The notes beneath the pieces were generated by a model. The model was not told where the DNA came from. It made no database searches and saw only the letters and a list, made by a program, of their open reading frames with translations. A stretch of 59,329 nucleotides of DNA from Gammaproteobacteria bacterium CG_4_10_14_0_2_um_filter_38_22 (GTDB lineage Bacteria > Pseudomonadota > Gammaproteobacteria > Coxiellales > Coxiellaceae), in the NCBI GenBank assembly GCA_002793195.1, contig PFPT01000030.1, positions 1 through 59,329 of the forward strand. Direction: 5' to 3'. Below, piece after piece: positions 7,899 to 16,474 of the stretch. Numbering within the stretch: the first letter of the stretch is position 1; each line of letters starts with the position of its first letter. Position numbers and translations under genes: made by a program.

Positions 7899-8831
7899 CT
7901 AATAACGAAAAACGGCAGCAGATAAATAAAAACCCAATCCACAGCCAGCCATTAAATAATAATCGTTCTTCTTCAGCAGATGTTCAGACAAAACAGACTG
8001 CAAATTAATTAAGTGATCAGAGCAAAAACAATGTCCGAATTCAGAAACATTTTTCAAATACACTTTTTCAATTGGAAAACGCAATGCGTCTGCTATTTTT
8101 TTCCATGTTGGTATATTGACATTGTGTGGCAATATTAAATTAATTTCTTTAATTGAAATAGACGATTTTAATAGCGCTTGATTAATAACTTCAACCATCT
8201 CTTTGATAAAATGCAAATCAAAATTGGCGAGTGCCGCATCAGACAAATAGATGCCTTTTGCATACCCAGATAATAATTTATTTGAGACACTCAACAAAGC
8301 ATGATCTTCTCCAGAAGTAGAAAACAAAGCAGCTGTTGCTGCATCCCCTACTATGGTTGATCTGGGTACAACGCGCAGCTTTGATGTAAAGGCAACTTCT
8401 CCGGTTAAAATAATTGCAGCAGCATTTTTATTGTTTTTTAATAATAGATCTAATATTGCCAATGTGTTAAAAAAAGAGACGCATTTATATTGCGTTGACC
8501 CCCATGACATCGCCAAATCAAACCCCCACTTTTTTTTGAGACGAGAGAGCACATGGTCACCAAATGGAAACAACCATTTTGCTGTATGAACATGAATGAG
8601 ATACTTAACCGAATTAACCGAATTAACCGAATGCATTTTTTTTAATAATTTTTCAAATACCGCTGATAATAATGACTCCGTAGAACTATCCCATATAGGC
8701 ACAGTACGCAAACCATATATTGTGCGATAAATTGAAAGCATCACTGATGGCAATTGCGTTTCTTCTTGTAAAGTTGTAATTGAGACGCGTTTTTCTGGAA
8801 CTAAAACTGCCAGTTGATTTAAATGCAACAT
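7899..8831 (-). CDS. KAS III-like ketoacyl synthase with Cys-His-His active site
   Basis: 310 residues, normal length for beta-ketoacyl-ACP synthase III (FabH family). The nucleophile is C117 (QYKCVSFFN), the first His is H236 in PHNVN (HQAN in FabH), and the loop that supplies Asn in FabH (GNTSAAS) reads G-H267-C-F-C-S-D, giving a Cys-His-His instead of Cys-His-Asn triad. GDAATAALF (162-170) matches the FabH GDGAGA strand. It should condense or transfer an acyl group on a carrier protein or CoA. It is a close paralogue of the protein at 11218-12147. Its start overlaps the preceding gene by 13 bases, so translation is probably coupled. The chain extender and substrate cannot be read from sequence. 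Confidence 0.8.
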   Translation of the reverse strand: MLHLNQLAVLVPEKRVSITTLQEETQLPSVMLSIYRTIYGLRTVPIWDSSTESLLSAVFEKLLKKMHSVNSVNSVKYLIHVHTAKWLFPFGDHVLSRLKKKWGFDLAMSWGSTQYKCVSFFNTLAILDLLLKNNKNAAAIILTGEVAFTSKLRVVPRSTIVGDAATAALFSTSGEDHALLSVSNKLLSGYAKGIYLSDAALANFDLHFIKEMVEVINQALLKSSISIKEINLILPHNVNIPTWKKIADALRFPIEKVYLKNVSEFGHCFCSDHLINLQSVLSEHLLKKNDYYLMAGCGLGFYLSAAVFRY

Positions 8832-11206
8832 ACATCGCCTCGTAACTGCACCATTTTCTCATTTAAAAAAGGATTATCCATTAAGATGGCATCTGGAACT
8901 TGCAATAATGAATTTGAATTATAAAATGCAATTAATGCATCAATATCATAGGGATATTCAATTAATAAATCAGCCAAAGAATCATACAAATCTAAGTTAA
9001 TATCAATTGAATCAAACATACCACCCCATAAATCCCAAATTAAGGTTTCTTTTTTATTACATAAAGCCAAGTCCTGAATTAATCGATTGCGGATATAAAT
9101 GAGTCCTTTATGAAAACGTGATCCAAAACGATTGGGATTTGCTTTTCCAGATCGACAAAGCTGCCAGGCTTTTGCTGATGAAATGAATTTATCTTCTGGT
9201 AAATCAAATAAATCAAAATCAATTTTAATTTGATGATAATCACAATGCAGTGAAGTTGTTCGTGTATCAACCCTTTTCCATCTCAACGATTTTTCATCAA
9301 AATATTCCAAACAAAATCCATCTAAAAATAACCCAGGAATAAAATAAGAAACAAAACCTGATCGCAATCGAGCTGGAATTCCCCGTGAACGTAGAATTGA
9401 ACAACACAACAAGGCAGTATCTCGACAAACACCTAAAATCCTATCTTCAATAGCTCTATTTTGAGAAAGCAACGCTATATTTTTTTGTAATATTTTTTTA
9501 ATGATTAAATCAACATAACGCAAATTAAGTTCATCATATCTATTTTTATCAATCTGACAAGAAAATAACTTTTCATCTGCATAATGTAAAAATAAGGCAT
9601 TCACTTCTTCAACTAAAATAACTATATCTTTTGAAAAAACGCTCAATTTTTCATTATAAATTCCTGGATCTGAAAACAAGCTCTGTGAAATATAAAATAT
9701 CCGTCTTTTATTAAAGTAAGCCGACAAAGCATGATAATCAATTTTACCATTTGATAAATGTGGCACAGAAGGTATTTGAATGGATTGCGCTGGAATAGCA
9801 GCTCCAGGTAACAGTTTCAACAACTGAGGTCTTTTTGCAGCCAGATCTAATCTTACAGTTGAAAATACAATCAATGAATCAATTAACTTTGATTCACTAT
9901 AATTTGCAATAACAAAAATATCAACCCTACCAAAAATACTGCGCAATGCAGATTCTACTTCTGACTTTTCAATACGATAGCCTTTTACTTGCCATTGATC
10001 ATCAAAACGCGCATGAAAAAGATAACCCCATTGTTGATCAAACGAAACATGATCTCCTGTTAGATAAAAATAGGATTCTTTTTTTTCATCCCAATAAAAT
10101 GAACTTATTTTTTCAGTAGATGACCAATACTGTTTTGCAACCTGCTTTCCAGAAATAATCAATTCACCTGATTTTGAGATGGAAAAATTGACGCTCGGAA
10201 ATGGATATCCAATCGGTAATGCAACCAATGATTGATAATCATAACTTGAATTATACTGATGAACAGAACAGGCGACTGTTGTCTCTGTTGGACCATATGA
10301 GTTATAAATACTTGATTGTGGCGCAACACTTTCCCACATTTTTGCATAAATAATTGGGAAAATTTCCCCACAACCAATTGTTTTTTTCAAAGAAGTTAGC
10401 GAAATATTAAAGTAACGACAACATTCAACCACAATTGGCATACTTGACGGTACTAAAACACATTGTGTAATCTGGTATTTTTGAATAAAGTGCGCCATGC
10501 TGATTTCAGTACGTTCATTATAAACAAACAAGGTTGCATGGTTTATAAAAGTCATTAATATTTCATGTATCGACAAATCAAATGCAATATCTGATAACTG
10601 AATAAACTTATCATGATGATCAAACTGATAATAACTTTGCATAGAGAAAAGATAGGCATTCAAATTATCAAAAGAAATCGGAACACCTTTTGGAGATCCA
10701 GTTGACCCAGAAGTAAAAAACAAATAAGCAGTCTCATTGTTATTTTTTTTCATCACACTATTATCAACATCGCCAATAAAAATAATATTATTTTTAATAT
10801 CTGTTTTTTTAATCTTATTAACAAGACTGACATTTGAAACAAGAACATTTTTATTTTCAATAAACGATAATAAAAAAATAACAGTATCTGAATCACAATC
10901 ACCTATATAAATAAAATCAGGATTGACTGTTTTCAAGATATGACTATTTCGATCTAAAGCAGAAGTAATATTAATCGGCATATAAACTGTTTTTGAAAAA
11001 AAGCAAGCCAACATTGCCTCATAAAGCAAGATTGTTTTTTCAGATAAAATAGCGCAAACATGATTAAATTGATGGTATTGTGAAAATTGATTTCCGAGAA
11101 GAAGAGATTCTTTAATAAAGTCAATGTAAGAATAAGACTGATTATTAATCATCAAAGCTTGCTTTCTTGAATCGCGAAAAGAAAGAATCTCTTTAATAAA
11201 ATTCAT
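8819..11206 (-). CDS. NRPS-type adenylation domain fused to a transglutaminase-like domain
   Basis: About 795 residues from ATG 11206, which has AAGGGTGA five bases upstream (a GTG nine bases earlier is poorly placed). Residues 1-500 are an adenylation domain: A3 LFFTSGSTGSPKG (162-174), A4 FDLSIHE (209-215, its Asp typical of alpha-amino-acid activation), A5 NSYGPTETT (302-310), A7 YLTGDH (381-386), A8 KGYRIEKSEVE (408-418) and the A10 lysine in LSNGKID (K488). Residues about 555-665 resemble a bacterial transglutaminase-like domain with its Cys (GVCRDTALL, C594) and Asp (KRVDTR, D647), but the expected His (D-H-W) reads D629-G-F, so the triad is incomplete. No condensation, carrier or thioesterase domain is attached; the separate ACP of this operon is the obvious acceptor. 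I know no characterised protein with this pairing. Confidence 0.82.
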   Translation of the reverse strand: MNFIKEILSFRDSRKQALMINNQSYSYIDFIKESLLLGNQFSQYHQFNHVCAILSEKTILLYEAMLACFFSKTVYMPINITSALDRNSHILKTVNPDFIYIGDCDSDTVIFLLSFIENKNVLVSNVSLVNKIKKTDIKNNIIFIGDVDNSVMKKNNNETAYLFFTSGSTGSPKGVPISFDNLNAYLFSMQSYYQFDHHDKFIQLSDIAFDLSIHEILMTFINHATLFVYNERTEISMAHFIQKYQITQCVLVPSSMPIVVECCRYFNISLTSLKKTIGCGEIFPIIYAKMWESVAPQSSIYNSYGPTETTVACSVHQYNSSYDYQSLVALPIGYPFPSVNFSISKSGELIISGKQVAKQYWSSTEKISSFYWDEKKESYFYLTGDHVSFDQQWGYLFHARFDDQWQVKGYRIEKSEVESALRSIFGRVDIFVIANYSESKLIDSLIVFSTVRLDLAAKRPQLLKLLPGAAIPAQSIQIPSVPHLSNGKIDYHALSAYFNKRRIFYISQSLFSDPGIYNEKLSVFSKDIVILVEEVNALFLHYADEKLFSCQIDKNRYDELNLRYVDLIIKKILQKNIALLSQNRAIEDRILGVCRDTALLCCSILRSRGIPARLRSGFVSYFIPGLFLDGFCLEYFDEKSLRWKRVDTRTTSLHCDYHQIKIDFDLFDLPEDKFISSAKAWQLCRSGKANPNRFGSRFHKGLIYIRNRLIQDLALCNKKETLIWDLWGGMFDSIDINLDLYDSLADLLIEYPYDIDALIAFYNSNSLLQVPDAILMDNPFLNEKMVQLRGDVCCI

Positions 11207-11217
11207 CTGTTTCACCC

Positions 11218-12147
11218 TTAATATTGAAATAAAATAGCAGAAAATGTTGCACCCAAACCAACTGTCACTAATAGATAATAATCACCAGGTGATATCAATC
11301 CTGCAGAAATACCATCTTTCAAATTAATAAATGGATCTGAACCAAAGCAATGCCCTGTTTTTGAAATATTTTTCAAGTAAATTTTTTCAATGGGCATATG
11401 AATCGCAGCAGCTACTTGATACCATGAAAGCAAGTTAACATTGTGAGGGAATATATATTTTATTTGCTCAATAGATAGCGAATTTCGATTAACAATGGAA
11501 AGAATAATTTCACCTAACTTCTGAACATAAATTGATTGGAACAGTAACTGCTCTTTATGAGAAGCAAAATTACCTGACGCAAATCGCCCATCTGTTTCAA
11601 TCAACGCATCAATAAATTGACTTTGATTTTCTTGCTTACTTAATAAAAGTACGGTTGCCGCATCACCCAATACTGTTGAACCAGGAATGGTTCTCAGTAT
11701 TTTCGTAAAAGTGCTATCCGCAATCAATAATATGATTTGCTCATTTTTTTGCAGATTAGTAAATAAAGATTTTGAAATTTTTAATAGGTGAAAAATCGTA
11801 GCACATTTGTTTATAGTTGCAGAAAATGAAATTGCATGATCTAACTCAAAATCGTCTAGTAATTTCTTTGTTATATTTATTTCAAATGGTGCAACACAAT
11901 CGGATGTGTGTGCAAATAAAAAATATTTGACTGATTTTTTATTAACCTGACTTTCAGAAAAAAAACGAGAAAGGGTTTTTTCAATTAACGCTAAAGTAGA
12001 AACATGAGCCATTCTCGAAATATATTTCAACCCCATCATTTTTTCAAAAAAAAGCGCTTCATTTTTAGAAAACTCACCTCGCTCACAAAGCGTAGATAAA
12101 TCAGAAGGCTGATCAGATAAAGCATAAGTGATATGATTTAAATACAT
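11218..12147 (-). CDS. KAS III-like ketoacyl synthase with Cys-His-His active site (second copy)
   Basis: 309 residues, paralogous along its whole length to the protein at 7899-8831. The nucleophile is C115 (TINKCATIF), H235 lies in PHNVN, and the third position is H266 in TGHCFGSD, where FabH has Asn. GSTVLGDAATVLLL (157-170) is the conserved glycine strand, and the C-terminal VGLGATFSAILF matches the FabH GGGLTWG region. The two copies flank the adenylation-transglutaminase gene, so a tandem duplication with different acyl donors or acceptors is plausible. It overlaps the upstream ligase gene by ten bases. The same function is inferred for both: decarboxylative or non-decarboxylative Claisen condensation, or acyl transfer, on carrier-bound substrates. 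Confidence 0.8.
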   Translation of the reverse strand: MYLNHITYALSDQPSDLSTLCERGEFSKNEALFFEKMMGLKYISRMAHVSTLALIEKTLSRFFSESQVNKKSVKYFLFAHTSDCVAPFEINITKKLLDDFELDHAISFSATINKCATIFHLLKISKSLFTNLQKNEQIILLIADSTFTKILRTIPGSTVLGDAATVLLLSKQENQSQFIDALIETDGRFASGNFASHKEQLLFQSIYVQKLGEIILSIVNRNSLSIEQIKYIFPHNVNLLSWYQVAAAIHMPIEKIYLKNISKTGHCFGSDPFINLKDGISAGLISPGDYYLLVTVGLGATFSAILFQY

Positions 12148-13601
12148 TGCGCTTCCATTTTAGCTATCTCTTCTAATTGACACTTATCTAACTTTCCATT
12201 CGACAAAGCAGGGAATTGATTAAAAAAATAAATAAAAGTGGGTTTTTGTGTTGATGGAAAAAAAGCATAAATTAATTTTCTAAGGCTATCATAATTTTTT
12301 TTAACACCCGCTAATTCAACACATACAATTAACTTAGATTCGGACAAATTGGTTTTATCCAAAAAAATATAACAACGATCTACCTCAGATAAAGATAAAA
12401 CCTTTAAAACATATTCTTGTGTATTAAATTTTGCACCTTTAAATTTAAAGATAAGATCACGCCGTCCTTTAAAATAAAAGAAACCATCTTCATCCATTAC
12501 CGCACGATCCCCAGTTAATAAAATTCGTTTATCACCAAAAAAATGTATTTTTTTCTCTGTTGCTAATTTATTTTTCCAATAGCCTTGCATCACAGTTGGC
12601 CCAGAAACAACCAACTCCCCCTCAAGATTAGCGCCTAAAGTATTGCCTTTTTCATCTTGAACCCACATCTCAATGTTTGGCATTGGCATACCAATCGAGC
12701 TACTTTTTTCAGCTAAGTTATCAGGTGGAACATAACTGCAACGTTTGCACTCTGTTAAACCATACATTGAAAATATCTCAGATTTTGGAAACAATTGTTT
12801 TAATTTATGAATATGCCCTAGAGATAAATTTTCTCCCGTATTGGTTACTATTCTTATTGAATCAAAATCATATTGATATTTTTTAAAAGCGATATAAAAA
12901 ATTTGAACCAATAAAGGCACGCAAGGCAAAACAGTGACTTGATATTGTTGAATGCGATTTGCTATAAAATTTGGAAAAAGTGCATTTTTTTCTAAAACTA
13001 AAGTAGCACCCAAACTGAATGCCAATAACATCTGATACAAACCATAATCAAAGTGCATTGGCAATACAGATAAAATAACGTCTTTTTCATTTAATCCCAA
13101 ATAAAAGCGAATTGACTCAATTGCAGCCATGACATTACGATGAGATAACATAACACCTTTCGCATCTCCTGTGCTGCCAGAGGTATGCATAATCATTGCC
13201 AAGTCATTTTCAGTATTTTTAAAAAACACATTGTTATTATCCAATATTTTTTCATTCTGTATTATTGATTCGTGAGTAATAATCAGAAATGGATCTATAT
13301 TAGTATTTATTTTTTCAAACGCAGAACTTGCTATTTCTGGATCAACAATACAAGGAACGGCGTCGCACATTAACGATGACCAAAAAGCAATAACCGTTAA
13401 ATAAGCACTCCCTGATCGAATAATAATACGGTCACCACGCGCTATTGCTTTGGAAATAAAATGCGCTCTAAAAATCAAACAATCTCTGTAAATTGTTTTA
13501 TAGGAATAACTTTTATCATCAATAATAAGCGCAATTTTTTCTGGATTTTTATAAACTGCATTGATTAAATGATGTTGTACCAAATAACGTATATTACTCA
13601 T
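12138..13601 (-). CDS. AMP-forming acyl/aminoacyl ligase (exosortase-A-associated / PltF-like group)
   Basis: 487 residues. The AMP-binding P-loop is TSGSTGDAKG (140-149); FDYGLYQ (184-190) and YGLTECKR (280-287) are features I associate with the subgroup holding exosortase-A-associated acyl-CoA ligases and L-prolyl-carrier ligases such as PltF. Further on are LLTGD, the hinge KGRRDLIFKFKG, and a C-terminal LSNGKLDK with the catalytic lysine. It should activate a carboxylic acid as acyl-AMP and load it on CoA or on the ACP encoded in the same operon. Together with that ACP, the PLP decarboxylase and the dehydrogenase it forms a carrier-bound substrate-tailoring set. It overlaps the dehydrogenase gene by eight bases. 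Confidence 0.85.
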   Translation of the reverse strand: MSNIRYLVQHHLINAVYKNPEKIALIIDDKSYSYKTIYRDCLIFRAHFISKAIARGDRIIIRSGSAYLTVIAFWSSLMCDAVPCIVDPEIASSAFEKINTNIDPFLIITHESIIQNEKILDNNNVFFKNTENDLAMIMHTSGSTGDAKGVMLSHRNVMAAIESIRFYLGLNEKDVILSVLPMHFDYGLYQMLLAFSLGATLVLEKNALFPNFIANRIQQYQVTVLPCVPLLVQIFYIAFKKYQYDFDSIRIVTNTGENLSLGHIHKLKQLFPKSEIFSMYGLTECKRCSYVPPDNLAEKSSSIGMPMPNIEMWVQDEKGNTLGANLEGELVVSGPTVMQGYWKNKLATEKKIHFFGDKRILLTGDRAVMDEDGFFYFKGRRDLIFKFKGAKFNTQEYVLKVLSLSEVDRCYIFLDKTNLSESKLIVCVELAGVKKNYDSLRKLIYAFFPSTQKPTFIYFFNQFPALSNGKLDKCQLEEIAKMEAQCI

Positions 13602-14697
13602 ACAACCCCCTTTTTTTCTTTATTTGCATTTTTTGAATTGCTGAAGTGCCTTCCATATACTCCCAACAATAGACATCACGGGCTGCTTTTAATAACCATG
13701 GGTTTTCAATTAAATCTGTGAGTGATGCTTGCTCAATACAAGTCTCTATCACTTGCTCTGCAACACGGGTTGCATTGATTTTAGCTATTGAAACGGAATG
13801 GCTATCATAAGGATTATCTTCTACCTTTGTAGCTGCTTCATGTAACAATGCCCTAGCAGAAACCAATAGCATGTTTAATTTTGCAAAAACTGAATTGACA
13901 ACTGATGATTTTTTTTCATAAACACAATAACAAATGTCATAAACTGCTTGTGCTTGACCAATAGCCAATGCCCCAACACCTGTACGCAATCGATTAAACA
14001 CTTTGATAATACTCAGCAATCCGTTCTGACAAGCTGATAAATGGTTCCCCAAAATATCATCTTGCGAAATTTCAGTTTCATCAAACTGCATAATTGATAT
14101 TTGTGCGCCACGCAAACAAAACATAGGTAGCACTGATTTTTTTACCGTGTGATTCATAATGGAAGGTGTTATTAATATAGCGCGAATGCCAACCGGGCTA
14201 TCTGATAATCGTGCTAACACAATCCCCATTTCACCAACGATGCCATTTCCAAAAAATGCTTTTATTCCATTTAAATAATACTTACTTGAATTATTTTTTT
14301 TAGTTACTTTTGTAGTAATGTTACTTGCATCTGATCCTTTTTTTGGTTCAGTTAATGCAAAAAAAGTTCGCATTCTTTTTTCTTTTATTTCCTTATAAAA
14401 GAAATCGACCTGCTCAGGCAAACCCAGTTCACGTATCATTAAACCTGAAAGCGATGGCCCAGGCGATGCCAGCAAAACACCCGGATCACCATATGACAAT
14501 GCTTCTAAATATTTTGTTCGTTCAAGCGCTGTGCTTGTTTGATCTGAAATTAAAAAATCAATTGATGGCAAATGGATGTAATTTTCAATGCAGCGTGGAT
14601 CATGATCAACTTCAAATGCAATTTTTCTAAATTGATTCGCATATTCAGAAAATAATTCGCCATATCGCGCAGTTGGATCAAGATAATCACAATGCAT
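13594..14697 (-). CDS. Acyl-CoA/acyl-ACP dehydrogenase
   Basis: 367 residues from ATG 14697, chosen because GAGGAG lies seven bases upstream; a TTG at 14712 would be a longer alternative. The FAD-binding strand ALTEPKKGSDASN and the C-terminal catalytic base E349 in MEGTSAIQ are in the positions of medium-chain acyl-CoA dehydrogenases, so the enzyme should be active and introduce an alpha,beta double bond into a thioester-bound acyl group. In carrier-protein pathways this family oxidises prolyl-S-PCP to pyrrolyl-S-PCP (PltE, RedW) or desaturates acyl-ACP. Here it sits between the ligase and an unknown gene in the operon, consistent with work on an ACP-bound intermediate. The exact substrate is unknown. 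Confidence 0.87.
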   Translation of the reverse strand: MHCDYLDPTARYGELFSEYANQFRKIAFEVDHDPRCIENYIHLPSIDFLISDQTSTALERTKYLEALSYGDPGVLLASPGPSLSGLMIRELGLPEQVDFFYKEIKEKRMRTFFALTEPKKGSDASNITTKVTKKNNSSKYYLNGIKAFFGNGIVGEMGIVLARLSDSPVGIRAILITPSIMNHTVKKSVLPMFCLRGAQISIMQFDETEISQDDILGNHLSACQNGLLSIIKVFNRLRTGVGALAIGQAQAVYDICYCVYEKKSSVVNSVFAKLNMLLVSARALLHEAATKVEDNPYDSHSVSIAKINATRVAEQVIETCIEQASLTDLIENPWLLKAARDVYCWEYMEGTSAIQKMQIKKKRGLYE

Positions 14698-14701
14698 TAC
14701 A

Positions 14702-15355
14702 TCACTCCTCAATAAATTTTTTGTATAAATTTAAGTGATAAAGAAGATTAACTGAATTTCCAGACAAGACAGCTCTTGCACCACCTAATTTAGATAATTT
14801 TTTTAAAATTGACTGGAATTCAAAAATTAAAAAATTAATCTGAGATAATGAGGTTAATTTTAAAATAAAAGAATGGATACGTGAAAATGAAATAATAATT
14901 TCAGCAAGATCAGAACGAATGGTATCAATTCTTGAAAGTTGCATATCGCCATATTTTCGAGATGACAAATGCTCAGTCGTATAAAAAAAAATGGTTTGAC
15001 AGGCATGATAAATCTGATACATCAGTTGATTATTAAAATTCATGTATAAACCGGGATGCGCAACTGAATTTGTTTTTTCAAACCGCATATCAATAATAAA
15101 AATACGATCAATTTGAAAGGATGGATTTTTATATTTTTGATTGATATTATTCAAAATTTGAATATGATTGTTTTCAAAACAAACTGATGCATTGTTTTTT
15201 AATAATGCAGATTGACTGATCATTGCAAAATTATTTTTATTGGCTATTCCAAATATTTTTTTATCAGATGATGCAGCTATTGATGCTGAATCAAATAATT
15301 CAGACCAATTGATTTTTTTATAAACCTGACTTTCAAAATAGGCATGATTTTTCAT
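14702..15355 (-). CDS. Unknown protein, faint acyl-CoA dehydrogenase C-domain likeness
   Basis: 217 residues, not confidently recognised. The first 100 residues have no clear motif. From about residue 120 the pattern is long amphipathic helices (a SRKYGDMQLSRIDTIRSDLA helix, then helices rich in Ile, Leu and Phe) ending in LGGARAVLSGNS, which recalls the C-terminal helical bundle of acyl-CoA dehydrogenases, where a Gly-Gly turn precedes the last helices. No catalytic Glu or FAD motif is visible. It lies immediately before the complete dehydrogenase, four bases apart, so it may be a truncated paralogue acting as a partner subunit. The gene is very AT-rich, like its neighbours. Confidence is high that it is translated, low for the fold. 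Confidence 0.5.
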   Translation of the reverse strand: MKNHAYFESQVYKKINWSELFDSASIAASSDKKIFGIANKNNFAMISQSALLKNNASVCFENNHIQILNNINQKYKNPSFQIDRIFIIDMRFEKTNSVAHPGLYMNFNNQLMYQIYHACQTIFFYTTEHLSSRKYGDMQLSRIDTIRSDLAEIIISFSRIHSFILKLTSLSQINFLIFEFQSILKKLSKLGGARAVLSGNSVNLLYHLNLYKKFIEE

Positions 15356-15358
15356 TGA

Positions 15359-16210
15359 CTATCCCACTTTTTGAATTAACAAAACACCCGTTAATGCCAT
15401 TAAAATATCGATATCCATAAATACAATATACTCAGCATGCTCGAGCGATAAATTATTTAAAATAGAATTAACTGCGTAATATAAAAACCCAGAACTCGTC
15501 GGATAAAAAATAGTAAAAACAGGATAATGCTTTTTTTCTATGCGCACATTATTAATATAAATCACATATGAATGTGCCGAAAGATTGAACGACTCGATGA
15601 CGGCTTCAACGCAAAACTCAAATACTGCCGAAATATCTAATTTATTTCGATGATTAAATATATCACAAAATTGTATTTTGAATCGCGTATCATTATTTAC
15701 TTGATTTGATAAAGATAAAAAACCTGCATAATCAATTTCAGGATAAACAGCACTGTTTTTTTTATGTGCAATAGGCAATCTATCTTCAACTGTACAACAG
15801 ATACCTCGAAAAAGATCCTCACTTGATTGCATTGCCAACAACAAATGAACCGCATAAAAAACACATAGCCTTCCACAATCCCTGATGTCTAAGATAGATG
15901 CGCTCCATTCAAATTTTTCTTTGAAATATAATTCAGGAACTGCAAAATCACTATCTAAAACAACTCCCCATGATGGAAATAAAATATAGCTGGCTTCTTT
16001 TAAACAATTTTTTATTTTTTTAGAAGCAAAGCAGCGCATCCACAATTTTTCATAATTAGAGACCAAATCAGTGAAATCCATATGACAAGGCATTTGATAT
16101 TGCGTATACAAATCTAAAAAATATTGTTGCGCTCTTTCTTTAACTGTATTTTCTTTTATTTTATTTAAACTCCTATTTTGATAAATACAATAATTAATGT
16201 ACATGCGCAT
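15359..16210 (-). CDS. Second degenerate thiolase-fold protein
   Basis: 283 residues. Its centre (107-140) follows the KAS III nucleophile region: LDIR-D111-C112-G113-R, the YAVHLLLAM helix, a GICCTVED strand, then AGFLSLSN. The pattern aligns by eye with the protein at 7021-7887 (VDIA-E-Q-G, TALHLLNAF, AMILGFDQ, GVALLSLS) and the C-termini of both end in similar strands (here YIVFMDIDI ... GVLLIQK). The residue at the catalytic Cys position is Asp, with a Cys one position later, and no catalytic His is obvious. It may be a scaffold or partner for an active KAS III protein, as in heterodimeric systems. Its start overlaps the end of the ACP gene by 17 bases. No database match could be tested. 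Confidence 0.5.
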   Translation of the reverse strand: MRMYINYCIYQNRSLNKIKENTVKERAQQYFLDLYTQYQMPCHMDFTDLVSNYEKLWMRCFASKKIKNCLKEASYILFPSWGVVLDSDFAVPELYFKEKFEWSASILDIRDCGRLCVFYAVHLLLAMQSSEDLFRGICCTVEDRLPIAHKKNSAVYPEIDYAGFLSLSNQVNNDTRFKIQFCDIFNHRNKLDISAVFEFCVEAVIESFNLSAHSYVIYINNVRIEKKHYPVFTIFYPTSSGFLYYAVNSILNNLSLEHAEYIVFMDIDILMALTGVLLIQKVG

Positions 16211-16463
16211 CCTTTGAAATCATTTGTATATTGATATAATTCACAACAGATGAGACCGTTTCTAAATCTCGCATCTGCAATGTTTCTGGATCTACAAAAA
16301 ACCCTTCAATATTTTCTTCTAGCTTCATTAAAAACATTAATGAGCTCATTGAATCCATTTGCAAATCATCACGCAAGTGATCATCAGTTTTTATTGAGGC
16401 TATGTCAGAGAAATTCAGTGATTCTGCAAGTGCTTTTTTTACTAAAGCTTCAGTTTGTTGCAT
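16194..16463 (-). CDS. Acyl carrier protein
   Basis: 89 residues, acidic, with the phosphopantetheine attachment motif D37-S38-M39 and the usual helix before it (DDLQMDSMSSLMFLMKLEE region) plus a final VVNYI helix. A good ribosome-binding site (GGAGAG) precedes ATG 16463. It is the only carrier protein in the operon and lies between the PLP decarboxylase and a degenerate thiolase-fold gene, so both adenylating enzymes, the dehydrogenase and the KAS III-like enzymes probably work on substrates tethered to it. It is not the housekeeping ACP: it lies away from any fab locus and its motif is DSM rather than DSL. A phosphopantetheinyl transferase is not encoded nearby. Confidence 0.93.
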   Translation of the reverse strand: MQQTEALVKKALAESLNFSDIASIKTDDHLRDDLQMDSMSSLMFLMKLEENIEGFFVDPETLQMRDLETVSSVVNYINIQMISKDAHVH

Positions 16464-16474
16464 TAGTCTCTCCT

